From positions 90,354 to 154,353 of the forward strand of contig NZ_JAGGLM010000006.1 in the NCBI RefSeq assembly GCF_017874415.1: a DNA stretch of 64,000 bases, given 5' to 3'. Positions 35,401 through 44,374 of the stretch are shown here, piece by piece. This DNA comes from Clostridium algifaecis (GTDB lineage Bacteria; Bacillota; Clostridia; Clostridiales; Clostridiaceae). A model generated the notes under the pieces. That model was not told the DNA's origin and searched no databases. It saw nothing but the letters and a program-made list of their open reading frames with translations. How positions within the stretch are numbered: position 1 is the first letter of the stretch; every line of letters starts with the position of its first letter. A program made the translations under genes and the position numbers.

Positions 35401-36717
35401 TTAATTTTGATTTTTAATTGTATCTTTACTACTAACATCCACATTCCATAAATTCAATTTTTTCTGTTCTGAACTATACTTATTAACTTCCAGCTTTGGA
35501 TTTTCAACAAAAGGTAGTAATGTTAATAAAGTTTCCTGTGAACATACATTTTCAAGTTTAACAATAACATCAGCAAGTCCTGTTAAATCTGTTGGTAGAT
35601 TTCTTGTAAACTTCACTGCAATATCCCTATAGTCATACTGTTTTCCTTCTTTTTTGGACAAAAAAATAAAAAGGTTCTTTAACCTTTTCTTAATTACCTT
35701 TTCCATAATAGCTTCTCGCATTGATACTCTGTTTTCAAGATTTAATAATTTATTTCTAAGTGCCAGTGATGAAGTATTAGAAGCCCAATTTTCATTGAAA
35801 TTAACCTCATCCATAAGGTCATAGATTTTTCTTTCAATATTATCAAGTTCATTTTTAACAAAAGAATCATTAATATCTTTGGTGAGCCAGCTTACTTTCC
35901 CTCCTGATGGCACTTGAATAATTCCCATTTGCTTCATTTTGCCAAGGTCTTCTTCCTCAAGCTTTGCATTTTCAATAACAAGATACGCATTTCTGTGGTC
36001 TGCTATTTCATTTACTAAATCTGAATTCAAAGCATTATATGCATCAAATAAAGATATAATATCCTGAAAACCACTCTTCCTTTCCGAATTTGCTGGACAT
36101 ACAATAACAGGAACTTTCCCAAATATATGATTATGACTTCCTAAAAGCTCTAATCCTCCTTCTGAATATACAACTCCATCAGTTGCCTTACCTATTTTAT
36201 AATGAAGTATTTGACTATCAGTATAAACATCCATATATTCATTATCATCAAACTGTTTTGTATACTTGTGAATAGCCAGTAATACATTTCTTTCAGCTGT
36301 ACCATCCTCAAGTACATAGCAATTCAAAGGATTAAGTATTGCAGCGGAAAATTCTCCTTCTTCATTAATATAGTTAAGTTCATAACTTTCTCCAAAGATT
36401 TCAGACTGTTTTCTTAGGTTGATATTATGCTCCTTATCCCAATGACTTGTATTTAAATCAATAGCTTTTATAATTTCTTCATCATCAGATTTAGATACAT
36501 AATTCACAGGTTTTCCTAGTAAATACCCTACCTCATTATCAACAAATTTACGAGGAAAGTTGAAAACAAGTTTCATGTTGCTCCTGCTGTCCTGCATAGT
36601 ATAATTACTTAAAATAGCATGGTTTCCTTCATAGTATTTTTTATAAATCTGCTTGTTTATGTAGTTCTTATTTAGTTCATTTAAACATTGTAATATTAAA
36701 TTTTCTGTTACTTGCAA
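35401..36717 (-). CDS. phage portal protein (SPP1-type)
   Basis: 438 residues. Typical segments: YYEGNHAIL near residue 24, MKLVFNFPRKFVDNEVGYLLGKPV (first part KLVFNFPRKFVDNEVGYL), SLFDAYNALNSDLVNEIADHRNAYLV and SNTSSLALRNKLLNLENRV. These are the stem and crown parts of the SPP1 gp6 family. Forms the twelve-subunit ring through which the terminase pumps DNA. In the expected order between terminase and MuF protein, except for the toxin-antitoxin pair inserted upstream. Confidence 0.9.
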   Translation of the reverse strand: MQVTENLILQCLNELNKNYINKQIYKKYYEGNHAILSNYTMQDSRSNMKLVFNFPRKFVDNEVGYLLGKPVNYVSKSDDEEIIKAIDLNTSHWDKEHNINLRKQSEIFGESYELNYINEEGEFSAAILNPLNCYVLEDGTAERNVLLAIHKYTKQFDDNEYMDVYTDSQILHYKIGKATDGVVYSEGGLELLGSHNHIFGKVPVIVCPANSERKSGFQDIISLFDAYNALNSDLVNEIADHRNAYLVIENAKLEEEDLGKMKQMGIIQVPSGGKVSWLTKDINDSFVKNELDNIERKIYDLMDEVNFNENWASNTSSLALRNKLLNLENRVSMREAIMEKVIKKRLKNLFIFLSKKEGKQYDYRDIAVKFTRNLPTDLTGLADVIVKLENVCSQETLLTLLPFVENPKLEVNKYSSEQKKLNLWNVDVSSKDTIKNQN

Positions 36718-36752
36718 AATATCATCTCCATTCTAAAAATTGATATATAAAT

Positions 36753-36773
36753 AGCCACTCAAAATGAGTGGCT
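36753..36773 (-). terminator. hairpin after the Panacea toxin-antitoxin pair
   Basis: AGCCACTC and GAGTGGCT form a perfect 8-bp stem with a 5-base loop and an A/T-rich flank. It could attenuate transcription from the toxin-antitoxin pair into the portal gene. Confidence 0.6.
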
Positions 36774-36782
36774 TTAAAATCA

Positions 36783-37331
36783 TTATAGTTCTGAATTAAT
36801 AGGGCAAAACACACAATATTTTTTGTTTCTAGTATTTCTACGTTCATCAAACTCAAAATCATGATAGTAATCAACAAAATATACCCTAAATACATTTGCA
36901 CTAATTGTACCAAATAAACGTATCTCTGATTGAAAACCTAATTGAAAAATCTCTTCTCCACCGATAACTTGCTCAAAATGTGAATCATCTTTTCCAATTA
37001 TATTAAATATTTCTCTTATTACTTCCATTGCCTTTTGTTCATATTTAGTTTTATGGCAATGAGGATAATTTCCTGCTGGTATTAATTCACTTAATGATTT
37101 CTGTGATAATTTCTGTATATCACTCATTAAATAACGCAATTTTTTGATAAATTCATTATTATCCTTAAGAAAATTATTGAATTCTCCTTTTTTACAAGAA
37201 ATCATTGCTCCTTCAAATGAAAAATCAATTACTAAATTTCTTTCTTTATATAAATACGAGTTTATATCTTCAACATTTATATTTTTAACTTTTCTGCTTG
37301 GTTCTTTTGTATTCTTAACTTTCTTTCCCAT
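36783..37331 (-). CDS. putative toxin partner of a Panacea antitoxin
   Basis: 182 residues, unrecognised. A basic start (KKVKNTKEPSRKVKN) is followed by beta segments, AGNYPHCHKTKYEQKAMEVI, and an end with VYFVDYYHDFEFDERRNT...YCVFCPI that has His, Asp and Cys residues as in a catalytic or metal site. One base separates it from the Panacea gene, antitoxin first. Panacea antitoxins pair with many unrelated toxins, so this is inferred to be the toxin. Confidence 0.55.
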   Translation of the reverse strand: MGKKVKNTKEPSRKVKNINVEDINSYLYKERNLVIDFSFEGAMISCKKGEFNNFLKDNNEFIKKLRYLMSDIQKLSQKSLSELIPAGNYPHCHKTKYEQKAMEVIREIFNIIGKDDSHFEQVIGGEEIFQLGFQSEIRLFGTISANVFRVYFVDYYHDFEFDERRNTRNKKYCVFCPINSEL

Positions 37332-37332
37332 T

Positions 37333-37788
37333 TTACAATCTCTTAGAATAACATCTAAATATTTCTACATCTTCAATAGGATTATTAGAAGGTTCAAATG
37401 GTTGCAGTCCCTCTCTTGCAGTCATCCAAGGACTTTCTTGATGGCAAATACTTTCTAATTCATTCCCAGTATATTCACCATAAACATCAATTACTTGATT
37501 TAATACATCTAACTCATCTTCTGAAAAATCAGCTAATTTTCCTTCATATTTTGGTATAACTCCTGAACCATGTTTCTTATACTCTGCATATAATTCTGGA
37601 TACACAGCACCATGAACCCAAGCTTCAAATTTATTTTCAAAGAGCTTTAGTTCTAATTTATCAACTTCTTCATTATTTAAGACTAGATACCAAGAATAAG
37701 CATAGTACACTAATTTCTGCAATTTTTTATTTGTTATATTTGATATTTTATTTAAAAATAAATTTGCAATATCTTGAACTGTATACAT
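37333..37788 (-). CDS. Panacea/SocA-like (DUF4065) antitoxin
   Basis: 151 residues, the Panacea domain alone: VQDIANLFLNKISNITNKKLQKLVYYAYSW, FEAWVHGAVYPELYAEYKKHG, ELDVLNQVIDVYGEYTGNELE and ESPWMTAREG. These blocks match the domain in the larger protein at 14382-15386. It has no DNA-binding part. It is placed between large terminase and portal with the presumed toxin, a moron-like insertion in the packaging module. ATG at 37788 follows GGGAGGAGATATC. Confidence 0.85.
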   Translation of the reverse strand: MYTVQDIANLFLNKISNITNKKLQKLVYYAYSWYLVLNNEEVDKLELKLFENKFEAWVHGAVYPELYAEYKKHGSGVIPKYEGKLADFSEDELDVLNQVIDVYGEYTGNELESICHQESPWMTAREGLQPFEPSNNPIEDVEIFRCYSKRL

Positions 37789-37914
37789 GATATCTCCTCC
37801 CGACTATAAAATCTAATATATAATATTATAGACCTATTATACTATTTTTAATTATACTTTTCACTAAAATTATATGCAAAAATGCAAAAATAATTATTAA
37901 TTTCTGATAATATT

Positions 37915-39537
37915 TTAAAACAACAATCCTCTATCATAAAACTTCAAGCTCTGTACTCCCTGAACTAACTGAACAACTCCATATAAACTATCTGGTGCAT
38001 CATCATGCCTACAGTTTTTGTTGTAATCCTTTACTTGATTATTATATTGAATATTATCTGAATTAAATAATATATGCCCATTTTTAACATCAGGCTCAAG
38101 ACTTATTATTCTCTCATGTTTCTGCCCTTTAGAATTAATACCTTCCACAGGAACATAAATCTTATTCTTCCACAGTTCTTCCTCAAGTTTTTGTTTTATG
38201 TAGCTCTGTGCCTGCACTGTTTCAAATCCTATTTTTTCAACTGGATAATTTTTCAACTTTTCTACTACCACCTTAAATAAATCATCAGGAAGTAATTTAT
38301 ATATTGAACCATCAATCACATACATCTGCTTAGTTTTCCTGTGACTTCCCAATATAGTTATTGCAGAATAATCATTACGTTTACCTGCTTTTATAGCTGG
38401 ATCAATATACATTACTATTTCCATATCTTCAAATTTAGGAAGCTTATCCCAATATTTAATGTCTTGAAATATATAATCATCTGTACTTCTTGGGTCATTC
38501 TGCATTTCCTTATAGAAACTTTTCTCACCCATGCTTTGCTTCTTACACATTAAATAATAATAGTCCAAATATTCATCCCACAATATTTCTGTTCCTTCTA
38601 GCATTTCATTTTTATGGGCATAAAAAAAAGATAGAGCTGTTTGAATTCTATCTTCATCCTGTAAATTATTATATTTTACTTGCCACTCTGCCCAAAGGTC
38701 ATCTCTTTCAGCAAAACTTAAAACAGCTGATTTTTTAATGCTCCTAACTCCTGGAATTTTTCCTTTAAGTAGTTCAGCCATTAAATCTTCCTCATTTAAG
38801 ATAGTACCAACAACTAATATATTGGTATCCTTCGTGCCTATTGGAATAACAACATCTGTAAAAGTAGATTTAACTTGTTCACGTTTAGTTTCTGATTTTG
38901 CAGTATCATCTTTTAATAAATCATCCAGCAAAACCAGTGTTGGTCTGTATTGCTTATAATGTATTCCTCTTAACGAACCATCAATTCCCCTTATCATTAT
39001 GCATGAATTTATGCCACCTTTAGTTCTAATCCATATCTCATTATTATTCCATCTGTTTCCCTTCTGAATGCCAAAATCATCAATAAGCATTTGATTTTCT
39101 TCAAGTTCACCTTTAATCATATCAAGAAATGGAACTGCAATCTGCTCTGTAGCTGATATAATTAATGTGAATTGTGATTTATTATATAATGTTGAATACA
39201 GCGGAAATAAAAAAGAGTTAATTGTGCTTTTTCCATGCTCTCTCGGCAGTCCAAAAGCTTCAATCAACCCTTTATTGTTTAACATATATTTTAATTCAGT
39301 AAAAAGCTCCCTGTGAAATTTTCCAAACTTTCTATCAAAGTATTTAGGAAAATAGCAGAGAGCAAAGAACTCTATATCCATCTCACCAAGTAACCTGCGA
39401 AGTTCTGAAAAAGAAAATGTTTCTACAAGCTGTTTTATCTTGGGTTGTGAGAAGTATTTTTGCATATACTGGTGCAGTAATTTACTCTCCCTTTCGCAAG
39501 TTATTAAGTTACTGTTTTCTATCACTGCATAAACCAC
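37915..39537 (-). CDS. phage terminase, large subunit
   Basis: 540 residues. ATPase with P-loop in GLPREHGKST (about 96-105) and Walker B in LVLLDDLLKDD; C-terminal RNase H-like nuclease with Asp in MYIDPAIKAGKRNDYSA and HDDAPDSLYGV at the end. It cuts concatemers and pumps DNA into the procapsid. Complete. Confidence 0.93.
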   Translation of the reverse strand: MVYAVIENSNLITCERESKLLHQYMQKYFSQPKIKQLVETFSFSELRRLLGEMDIEFFALCYFPKYFDRKFGKFHRELFTELKYMLNNKGLIEAFGLPREHGKSTINSFLFPLYSTLYNKSQFTLIISATEQIAVPFLDMIKGELEENQMLIDDFGIQKGNRWNNNEIWIRTKGGINSCIMIRGIDGSLRGIHYKQYRPTLVLLDDLLKDDTAKSETKREQVKSTFTDVVIPIGTKDTNILVVGTILNEEDLMAELLKGKIPGVRSIKKSAVLSFAERDDLWAEWQVKYNNLQDEDRIQTALSFFYAHKNEMLEGTEILWDEYLDYYYLMCKKQSMGEKSFYKEMQNDPRSTDDYIFQDIKYWDKLPKFEDMEIVMYIDPAIKAGKRNDYSAITILGSHRKTKQMYVIDGSIYKLLPDDLFKVVVEKLKNYPVEKIGFETVQAQSYIKQKLEEELWKNKIYVPVEGINSKGQKHERIISLEPDVKNGHILFNSDNIQYNNQVKDYNKNCRHDDAPDSLYGVVQLVQGVQSLKFYDRGLLF

Positions 39538-39538
39538 C

Positions 39539-40678
39539 TCAACTTTCTATTTCTAACAATGTAAATGTTGTAGTTTTTTTATTTGAAAACTTATAAGTAC
39601 TTATTTTTTCTTCAATTTTTATTTTTGTATAGAATGGTATTGTAAATATATCTACATTTATGTTCTCAGATATTTTACCTTTAAATTTTTTATCATTTTT
39701 ATCTTTAAAAAAGAATGTATTATTTTCAATATTAACACCAACTAATTCACCTGTTATTTCATAATTATTTATTATTGTAGTACATTCCATTTCTAAGGTA
39801 TTTAAACTACTGCTTATTTCATTGCTTGAAATTATTGCTTCTTTATACCTTCTATTTGGACTTGCTACATATGTTTTTATTCCAATTTTGCCCTTTGACA
39901 AGGTATTTAGAAGATTTTTATATTTTTTTACTACTTTCGAGTTTAAAGAATTAAACATTTTTGTTAGTTTTTCAACATCATTTTTGCATTCCAATAAATC
40001 CATTATAGTTTCTATCTTTTTATGAACCTTTATTTCTCCTAATAAATCTGCTCTATTTTTAGATTTTAATCTAACTCCAAATGATGCTGCATAAAAGCCT
40101 GCCACATACAATTCATCATCATCTGAATTTTCTTTATCAACAGAATGAATCAATTCATATAAATTAGAAAGAGTATTTCCTAAAATATCTGGCGATATTT
40201 CATGCGAATGATTATCTTCAACTTCTAATGAAAGATCAAAAATAGTTCTTTCCTCATCAATTGCATCTTCTATTATTGTATTGTTATTTTTCGGCATACA
40301 CTTATCTTCAATTTCTATATTAAAATATGCATCCTCTGTTGGCAACTCATCATCAGTTAATATTTCTGGTTTTATTTGACTTGCTTTTGCCATTAAAGAA
40401 TCAATATTTTGTTCTAATTTCCATAGAAAAGGTTCCTCTGGATCTATAAATAAACTTCTAACCGATATTTCATTTTTTTCAGCTAAATTTAATTTATATT
40501 GGCTTACAGGTAATAATATCCACATCTTTTTTTCATCATCTTCATCAATGCAGTTAGCTAAAAAAAGTTGGTTAAATTTATTATAGCAACTAAACATAAG
40601 TGGTTCATCATAATAAACAAAAACTTTCTTTATGTATAATCTTCCTAACAAATCAACATTCATACAATAATCATTCAC
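39539..40678 (-). CDS. hypothetical protein, DUF6575-like N-terminus
   Basis: About 379 residues. Residues near the start (YYDEPLMFSCYNKFNQLFLANCID, WILLPVSQYKLNL) resemble the DUF6575 family; the middle is acidic and the C-terminus (GVNIENNTFFFKDKNDKKFKG) is beta-rich. Starts at GTG 40678 after GGATGGTGAAAAAA, or at 40690. Overlaps the upstream gene by 8 bases, so the two form a pair inserted between recombinase and terminase. Function unknown; a defence or toxin-antitoxin role is only a guess from position. Confidence 0.55.
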   Translation of the reverse strand: MNDYCMNVDLLGRLYIKKVFVYYDEPLMFSCYNKFNQLFLANCIDEDDEKKMWILLPVSQYKLNLAEKNEISVRSLFIDPEEPFLWKLEQNIDSLMAKASQIKPEILTDDELPTEDAYFNIEIEDKCMPKNNNTIIEDAIDEERTIFDLSLEVEDNHSHEISPDILGNTLSNLYELIHSVDKENSDDDELYVAGFYAASFGVRLKSKNRADLLGEIKVHKKIETIMDLLECKNDVEKLTKMFNSLNSKVVKKYKNLLNTLSKGKIGIKTYVASPNRRYKEAIISSNEISSSLNTLEMECTTIINNYEITGELVGVNIENNTFFFKDKNDKKFKGKISENINVDIFTIPFYTKIKIEEKISTYKFSNKKTTTFTLLEIES

Positions 40679-41084
40679 TTTTTTCACCATCCTTTCTAAT
40701 ATTAAAATATGTATGGGGATATATATTTTTATATAGCCACCACGTAATATGTGATTTATAATTGCTCCTTTCATTTGACGTTCTTAATATAACTCCTGTA
40801 TATTCAAAAGTATTGCCATATGAAATATATTTAAACTTTCTTAACCTTGGATTAAGATTTAATGCATTTTTTATTTCATTATAATCCTCAAATACAGATA
40901 ATCCATATGCTTTTATATCTGTATATTTTTTGTTTGGGTATAATAAAACATGTGATAAAAAATCCTTCTCAGTCGCTGGACTATTTTTTGTTAATCTATA
41001 CACAAGAATATTTTCTTCTTTAGCCTCTTTTGGTGGACATAAATTAGGAAAAAATTCTGGGAATTTTTTTACTTCATTATTCAT
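40671..41084 (-). CDS. hypothetical protein paired with the DUF6575-like gene
   Basis: 137 residues, not recognised. It begins MNNEVKKFPEFFPN and has EENILVYRLTKNSPATEKDFLSH and YGLSVFEDYNEI. ATG at 41084 follows CGGGGAGAGAG. It is co-translated with the following gene through an 8-base overlap. The linked two-gene cassette has no counterpart in usual packaging modules. Confidence 0.5.
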   Translation of the reverse strand: MNNEVKKFPEFFPNLCPPKEAKEENILVYRLTKNSPATEKDFLSHVLLYPNKKYTDIKAYGLSVFEDYNEIKNALNLNPRLRKFKYISYGNTFEYTGVILRTSNERSNYKSHITWWLYKNIYPHTYFNIRKDGEKSE

Positions 41085-41265
41085 TTTACTCTCTCCCCGA
41101 AATATTATTACAACTTTTACAATAATTTATATTCTTCAAAAAAACATAATTCCCTTTAAAAATAGATAAAAAACGTCAAAAAAATTTCTACACCCTTTAC
41201 TGACGCCTTCGTTTATGTATATAGAAGTACCCCTGCCCTGAAGGCAATAAAAAAAGGAATGGTTT

Positions 41266-42114
41266 CTACCACTCCAAACCTTCCAAAGCCTTAACCATAT
41301 CATCTTCTGGGGTTTGAGTATACAGATTTGTAGTTGTAATACTCTCATGCCCTAATATTTGCTGAATAGTTGTTATAGGAATATTCTTTTTGACCAAGTT
41401 ATATCCAAGTGTATGCCTTATCATATGAGGAGTTACTTTGATTTTAATCCTTTCTCCATAGCCTTCTAATATAAGGTTCACTGCATTTCGTTTTATTGCT
41501 CCTCTTTGACCTATGAATAAGTAGTCTGAGCCATCATCTTGCCTTACTTCTAGGTATTTATTAATAGATTTTCTTGCATCTTTATTGAGTGGAACAGTTC
41601 TCTTGGCATTACCTTTACCAATGACCTGTAAACTGCCTTTTCTATCGGATATTTTTATATCTGAAAGCTTAATATTAACCAATTCACTTACTCTAATACC
41701 TGTTTGAAGTAATATCTCTATAATACATATATGCATTAGGTTTCCTTCTCGGTGTATTTCATTCCTAAGTTTCCATAATTCTTTATCTGCAAGCCCTTTA
41801 AACTGCCGTTTATCCTTGTCTTTTATAACTGAAACTGCAATTACTTCATTAATAATGCCTTCTTGCTTCAAATACTTTAAAAATGAATTTATACTGGCGA
41901 GTTTACGGTTGATTGTTATAACTGCTTCGCCTGAACTCTGCAAATGCTTTTTATATTCCACCAAGTCCAGTTCAATAACCTTTTCAATACCTGCATCGGT
42001 TCTGCTTTCGTACCAAGCTATAAAAGCCTTCGTATCTCTTACATAGCAAGAAACAGTATTTATACTTTTATCTTTTGCCTGTAAATATCCTTTAAAACCG
42101 TTGATATAGCTCAT
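41266..42114 (-). CDS. tyrosine recombinase (XerC/D-like)
   Basis: 282 residues. N-terminal SAM-like core-binding domain and C-terminal catalytic domain with all residues: Arg in LLQTGIRVSELV, Lys in VIGKGNAKRTVPL, HMIRH box in TPHMIRHTLGY, His in LGHESITTTNLY and the Tyr nucleophile at LYTQ. ATG at 42114 is preceded by AGAAGGTG. It lies between small and large terminase, an unusual but known place for a recombinase in Firmicutes phages, perhaps to resolve multimers. The element thus has two recombinases. Confidence 0.9.
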   Translation of the reverse strand: MSYINGFKGYLQAKDKSINTVSCYVRDTKAFIAWYESRTDAGIEKVIELDLVEYKKHLQSSGEAVITINRKLASINSFLKYLKQEGIINEVIAVSVIKDKDKRQFKGLADKELWKLRNEIHREGNLMHICIIEILLQTGIRVSELVNIKLSDIKISDRKGSLQVIGKGNAKRTVPLNKDARKSINKYLEVRQDDGSDYLFIGQRGAIKRNAVNLILEGYGERIKIKVTPHMIRHTLGYNLVKKNIPITTIQQILGHESITTTNLYTQTPEDDMVKALEGLEW

Positions 42115-42297
42115 ATAAAGCACCTTCTTTCATTGGTTACATGATACCTCTGAAAGGAATTAATCTCAATACATAACTGCGATTATGTTGTGAGTTTCTT
42201 AGATTTTTCAACGGTTTTAAGCCATTCTTAAAGGGTTAAAAAGCATTTATCTATAAAAAAACTGGATACATAATATTTATTGATTATGCTCCAGCAT

Positions 42298-43080
42298 TTA
42301 TATTTCTATTGAATTCTCTTCATCTCCATTATAATCGTTATTATCAGTTTCATCAATAAATCCTTCATCCGTTTCTTCTGTAATTTCAGGTTCTTTTAAT
42401 TCTGGTATTTCTTCATTTGATATAGAATAATCTGCATCAAGAACATCATCCTTTATCATATTAAGGAACAACCTTTTTCTTTCTTCTTCCTGAGCCTTTG
42501 TATCAAATACAATTTCTTTTCTTTCGTTCCATTCATCACGTTTACGATTCTTCAACCAAAAAGCTTGAGCTGCTGGATTCGCAGGCATATGCTTTTTAGT
42601 CTTCTCTATTCTTGTTCTTTTCTTTCCATTTTTATCTTCTTCAACAATCGTTTTAATTTCTTCATAATCATATCCAAGAGCAGAATTCAAAAGTGCATTT
42701 TCAACTTTTGTATCCATAACAGACTTGGACATCCGCACTAACTCTAAAAGAATTGGGTATTTATTCTGATACTCATACCATGTGCTTTCGGGTATATCTA
42801 ACCTACTGCATATAACCTGATTCGTTAGTCCTTCCTCACACCACTGCTGAATGTCTTTTAGCCTCGGCACTATATGGGTTTCCCACTTAGATTTTCTGTC
42901 TATAACCTCAGCAAATTCAGGATGCTTTTTCTTGTATTCATATATCATAGACACATGAATATCAAGCCTTTCAGCGATTTGTTCATCTGTAAGCCCTTCA
43001 ATTATCCATTTCTTTATTTCAGTGAACCTCGGCTCAACATTGGTTTCATACTTGGTTAAAGCCTTTCTATTATTTTTCAC
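42298..43080 (-). CDS. terminase small subunit-like DNA-binding protein
   Basis: 260 residues. Two tandem helix-turn-helix units (KKWIIEGLTDEQIAERLDI and QQWCEEGLTNQVICSRLDI), then the PANPAAQAFWLKNRKRDEW motif typical of small terminases, and an acidic tail. It would recognise the packaging site and hand DNA to the large subunit. Divergent from the repressor across a 107-base intergenic region. Confidence 0.82.
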   Translation of the reverse strand: MKNNRKALTKYETNVEPRFTEIKKWIIEGLTDEQIAERLDIHVSMIYEYKKKHPEFAEVIDRKSKWETHIVPRLKDIQQWCEEGLTNQVICSRLDIPESTWYEYQNKYPILLELVRMSKSVMDTKVENALLNSALGYDYEEIKTIVEEDKNGKKRTRIEKTKKHMPANPAAQAFWLKNRKRDEWNERKEIVFDTKAQEEERKRLFLNMIKDDVLDADYSISNEEIPELKEPEITEETDEGFIDETDNNDYNGDEENSIEI

Positions 43081-43113
43081 TCACCTCACCTCCAATTTTT
43101 TATTTTTGCTATT

Positions 43114-43151
43114 GTGTATAACGTATTTGTGTGTTACTATTAGTATATAAC
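43114..43151. promoter_or_regulatory. three operator-like direct repeats in the terS-repressor gap
   Basis: GTGTATAAC (43114), GTGTGTTAC (43129) and GTATATAAC (43143) are 9-mers at 14-15 base spacing that fit GTRTRTWAC. They lie between divergent genes, just upstream of the HTH regulator, and resemble sites for a phage repressor. Confidence 0.55.
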
Positions 43152-43187
43152 ATATAAGTAATCACTATTCAAGAGAGGGATGATAAC

Positions 43188-43670
43188 ATTAATACAATAG
43201 ATGAACAGCTTCAACAATTAGGGCAACAATTATTTAATTCTTTGGAATTGATACTTGAAGAAAAATCCTTATCCAAAGTTGAACTTGCTAATAAACTTAG
43301 CAGAAGCCTGCCTAGCCTTAATAAACTGCTTTATGATTTAAGACTTGGCAAACTGACGCTAAAAAGTCTTTTACAGATTTCAAACGCACTTAATATCGAT
43401 ATTTCTTATATTTTTGAAAAAAAGTATCATAAAGAGGAGGTGAATTTTTCAATGTGGAAAACACGTATAATTACTGCAACGAGTACAATGCCTACTGGTG
43501 CTATAGTTGAATTGAATCAAATACTTGCTGGATATTGGGCATCATTAACTAATCCTGAAAAGCAAAAATTAGGCAAGTGGTTTTATTCAGAAGTAGAAAG
43601 CGGTTCTTTCCCTAATATCTTATCCCATCACAAAAACACTGCAAACCATGCTTTTTATGAAATTATATAA
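43188..43670 (+). CDS. HTH regulator with DUF1413-like C-terminus
   Basis: Residues 24-75 form an XRE-type HTH (LSKVELANKLSRSLPSLNKLLYD, SNALNIDISYIF). The C-terminal part, STMPTGAIVELNQILAGYW...LGKWFYSEVESG, resembles DUF1413. The frame has no ATG or GTG before the HTH; AGAGAGG at 43172-43178 is well placed for ATT at 43188, giving NTIDEQLQQ as start, while TTG at 43242 has no site. It is the likely repressor of the element and runs opposite to almost all its genes. Confidence 0.7.
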   Translation: MNTIDEQLQQLGQQLFNSLELILEEKSLSKVELANKLSRSLPSLNKLLYDLRLGKLTLKSLLQISNALNIDISYIFEKKYHKEEVNFSMWKTRIITATSTMPTGAIVELNQILAGYWASLTNPEKQKLGKWFYSEVESGSFPNILSHHKNTANHAFYEII

Positions 43671-43693
43671 AGCTATAAGGAGGTTGTAATATT

Positions 43694-43942
43694 ATGCCAA
43701 TAACATTAACACCATGCAGACCTTTAAATACTGTTGAGATTTCTCAAGCCACTCATACATTAACGAAAATGCAAAAAAGAGGAGTCTCTGGAATTAACAC
43801 TCTATCACTTTCTATTATTAATATTTCATCTACTTCAATTTCACTGATTGTAAATGCTCATAACCAACAAACACCAAATCAAGTTGTAGGAAGTATTAAA
43901 GGTAGTTTAGGTAAAAGTTTAGGAACAAGAGGTTTATTTTAA
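43694..43942 (+). CDS. hypothetical protein after the repressor
   Basis: 82 residues, Ser/Thr/Ile-rich, not recognised (MPITLTPCRPLNTVEISQ ... SIKGSLGKSLGTRGLF). Strong AAGGAGGTTGTAATATT site and 23 bases behind the regulator, so the two form a plus-strand operon ended by the hairpin at 43949. Confidence 0.6.
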   Translation: MPITLTPCRPLNTVEISQATHTLTKMQKRGVSGINTLSLSIINISSTSISLIVNAHNQQTPNQVVGSIKGSLGKSLGTRGLF

Positions 43943-43948
43943 ACTATT

Positions 43949-43970
43949 GGGAGCTTATTCAGCTCCCTTT
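43949..43970 (+). terminator. terminator of the repressor operon
   Basis: GGGAGC and GCTCCC with a 7-base loop followed by TTTAAT. Confidence 0.72.
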
Positions 43971-43975
43971 AATCC

Positions 43976-44176
43976 TTACTTCAATATCCAAATTTTTTCA
44001 TCAAACTCACCAATCAACTCCTCATCTAATCCCCAGAACAAAACCAAGTCTTCATATACTTCTCTCAGCTTTTTTAAATCCTCCTTGGCATCATCTTCTC
44101 CTAACACACATAACTTTTCCTTAGCTGTAGCAAGTAAGCCTTTCAAAGTTTCCTTAATCAAATATTCAGTTTTCAT
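43976..44176 (-). CDS. small helical phage protein
   Basis: 66 residues (MKTEYLIKETLKGLLATAKEK), amphipathic, ending LIGEFDEKIWILK. ATG at 44176 follows GGTGGAGTTATTG. Unknown function; convergent with the repressor operon. Confidence 0.55.
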   Translation of the reverse strand: MKTEYLIKETLKGLLATAKEKLCVLGEDDAKEDLKKLREVYEDLVLFWGLDEELIGEFDEKIWILK

Positions 44177-44374
44177 CAATAACTCCACCTTTCAATATTG
44201 GGTTAGGTAGTACATTACCTCTGAACCAACCTAAAAGTAAAGTTGAAATATATATCCATCTAACCCATTTATACCTTCGCCTGTGTCTCAATAAAAAAGA
44301 AGGTAAAGCAAATGCCCTACCTTGATAAAAATATTGCAACACAAGCCCTCACAAAGCCAAGAAAAAAGGGAAGC

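Noticed and set aside
36722..36913. Minus-strand open frame of 63 codons with hydrophobic residues
   Set aside because: It lies inside the toxin-like gene 36783-37331 in another frame and has no ribosome site; a shadow frame.
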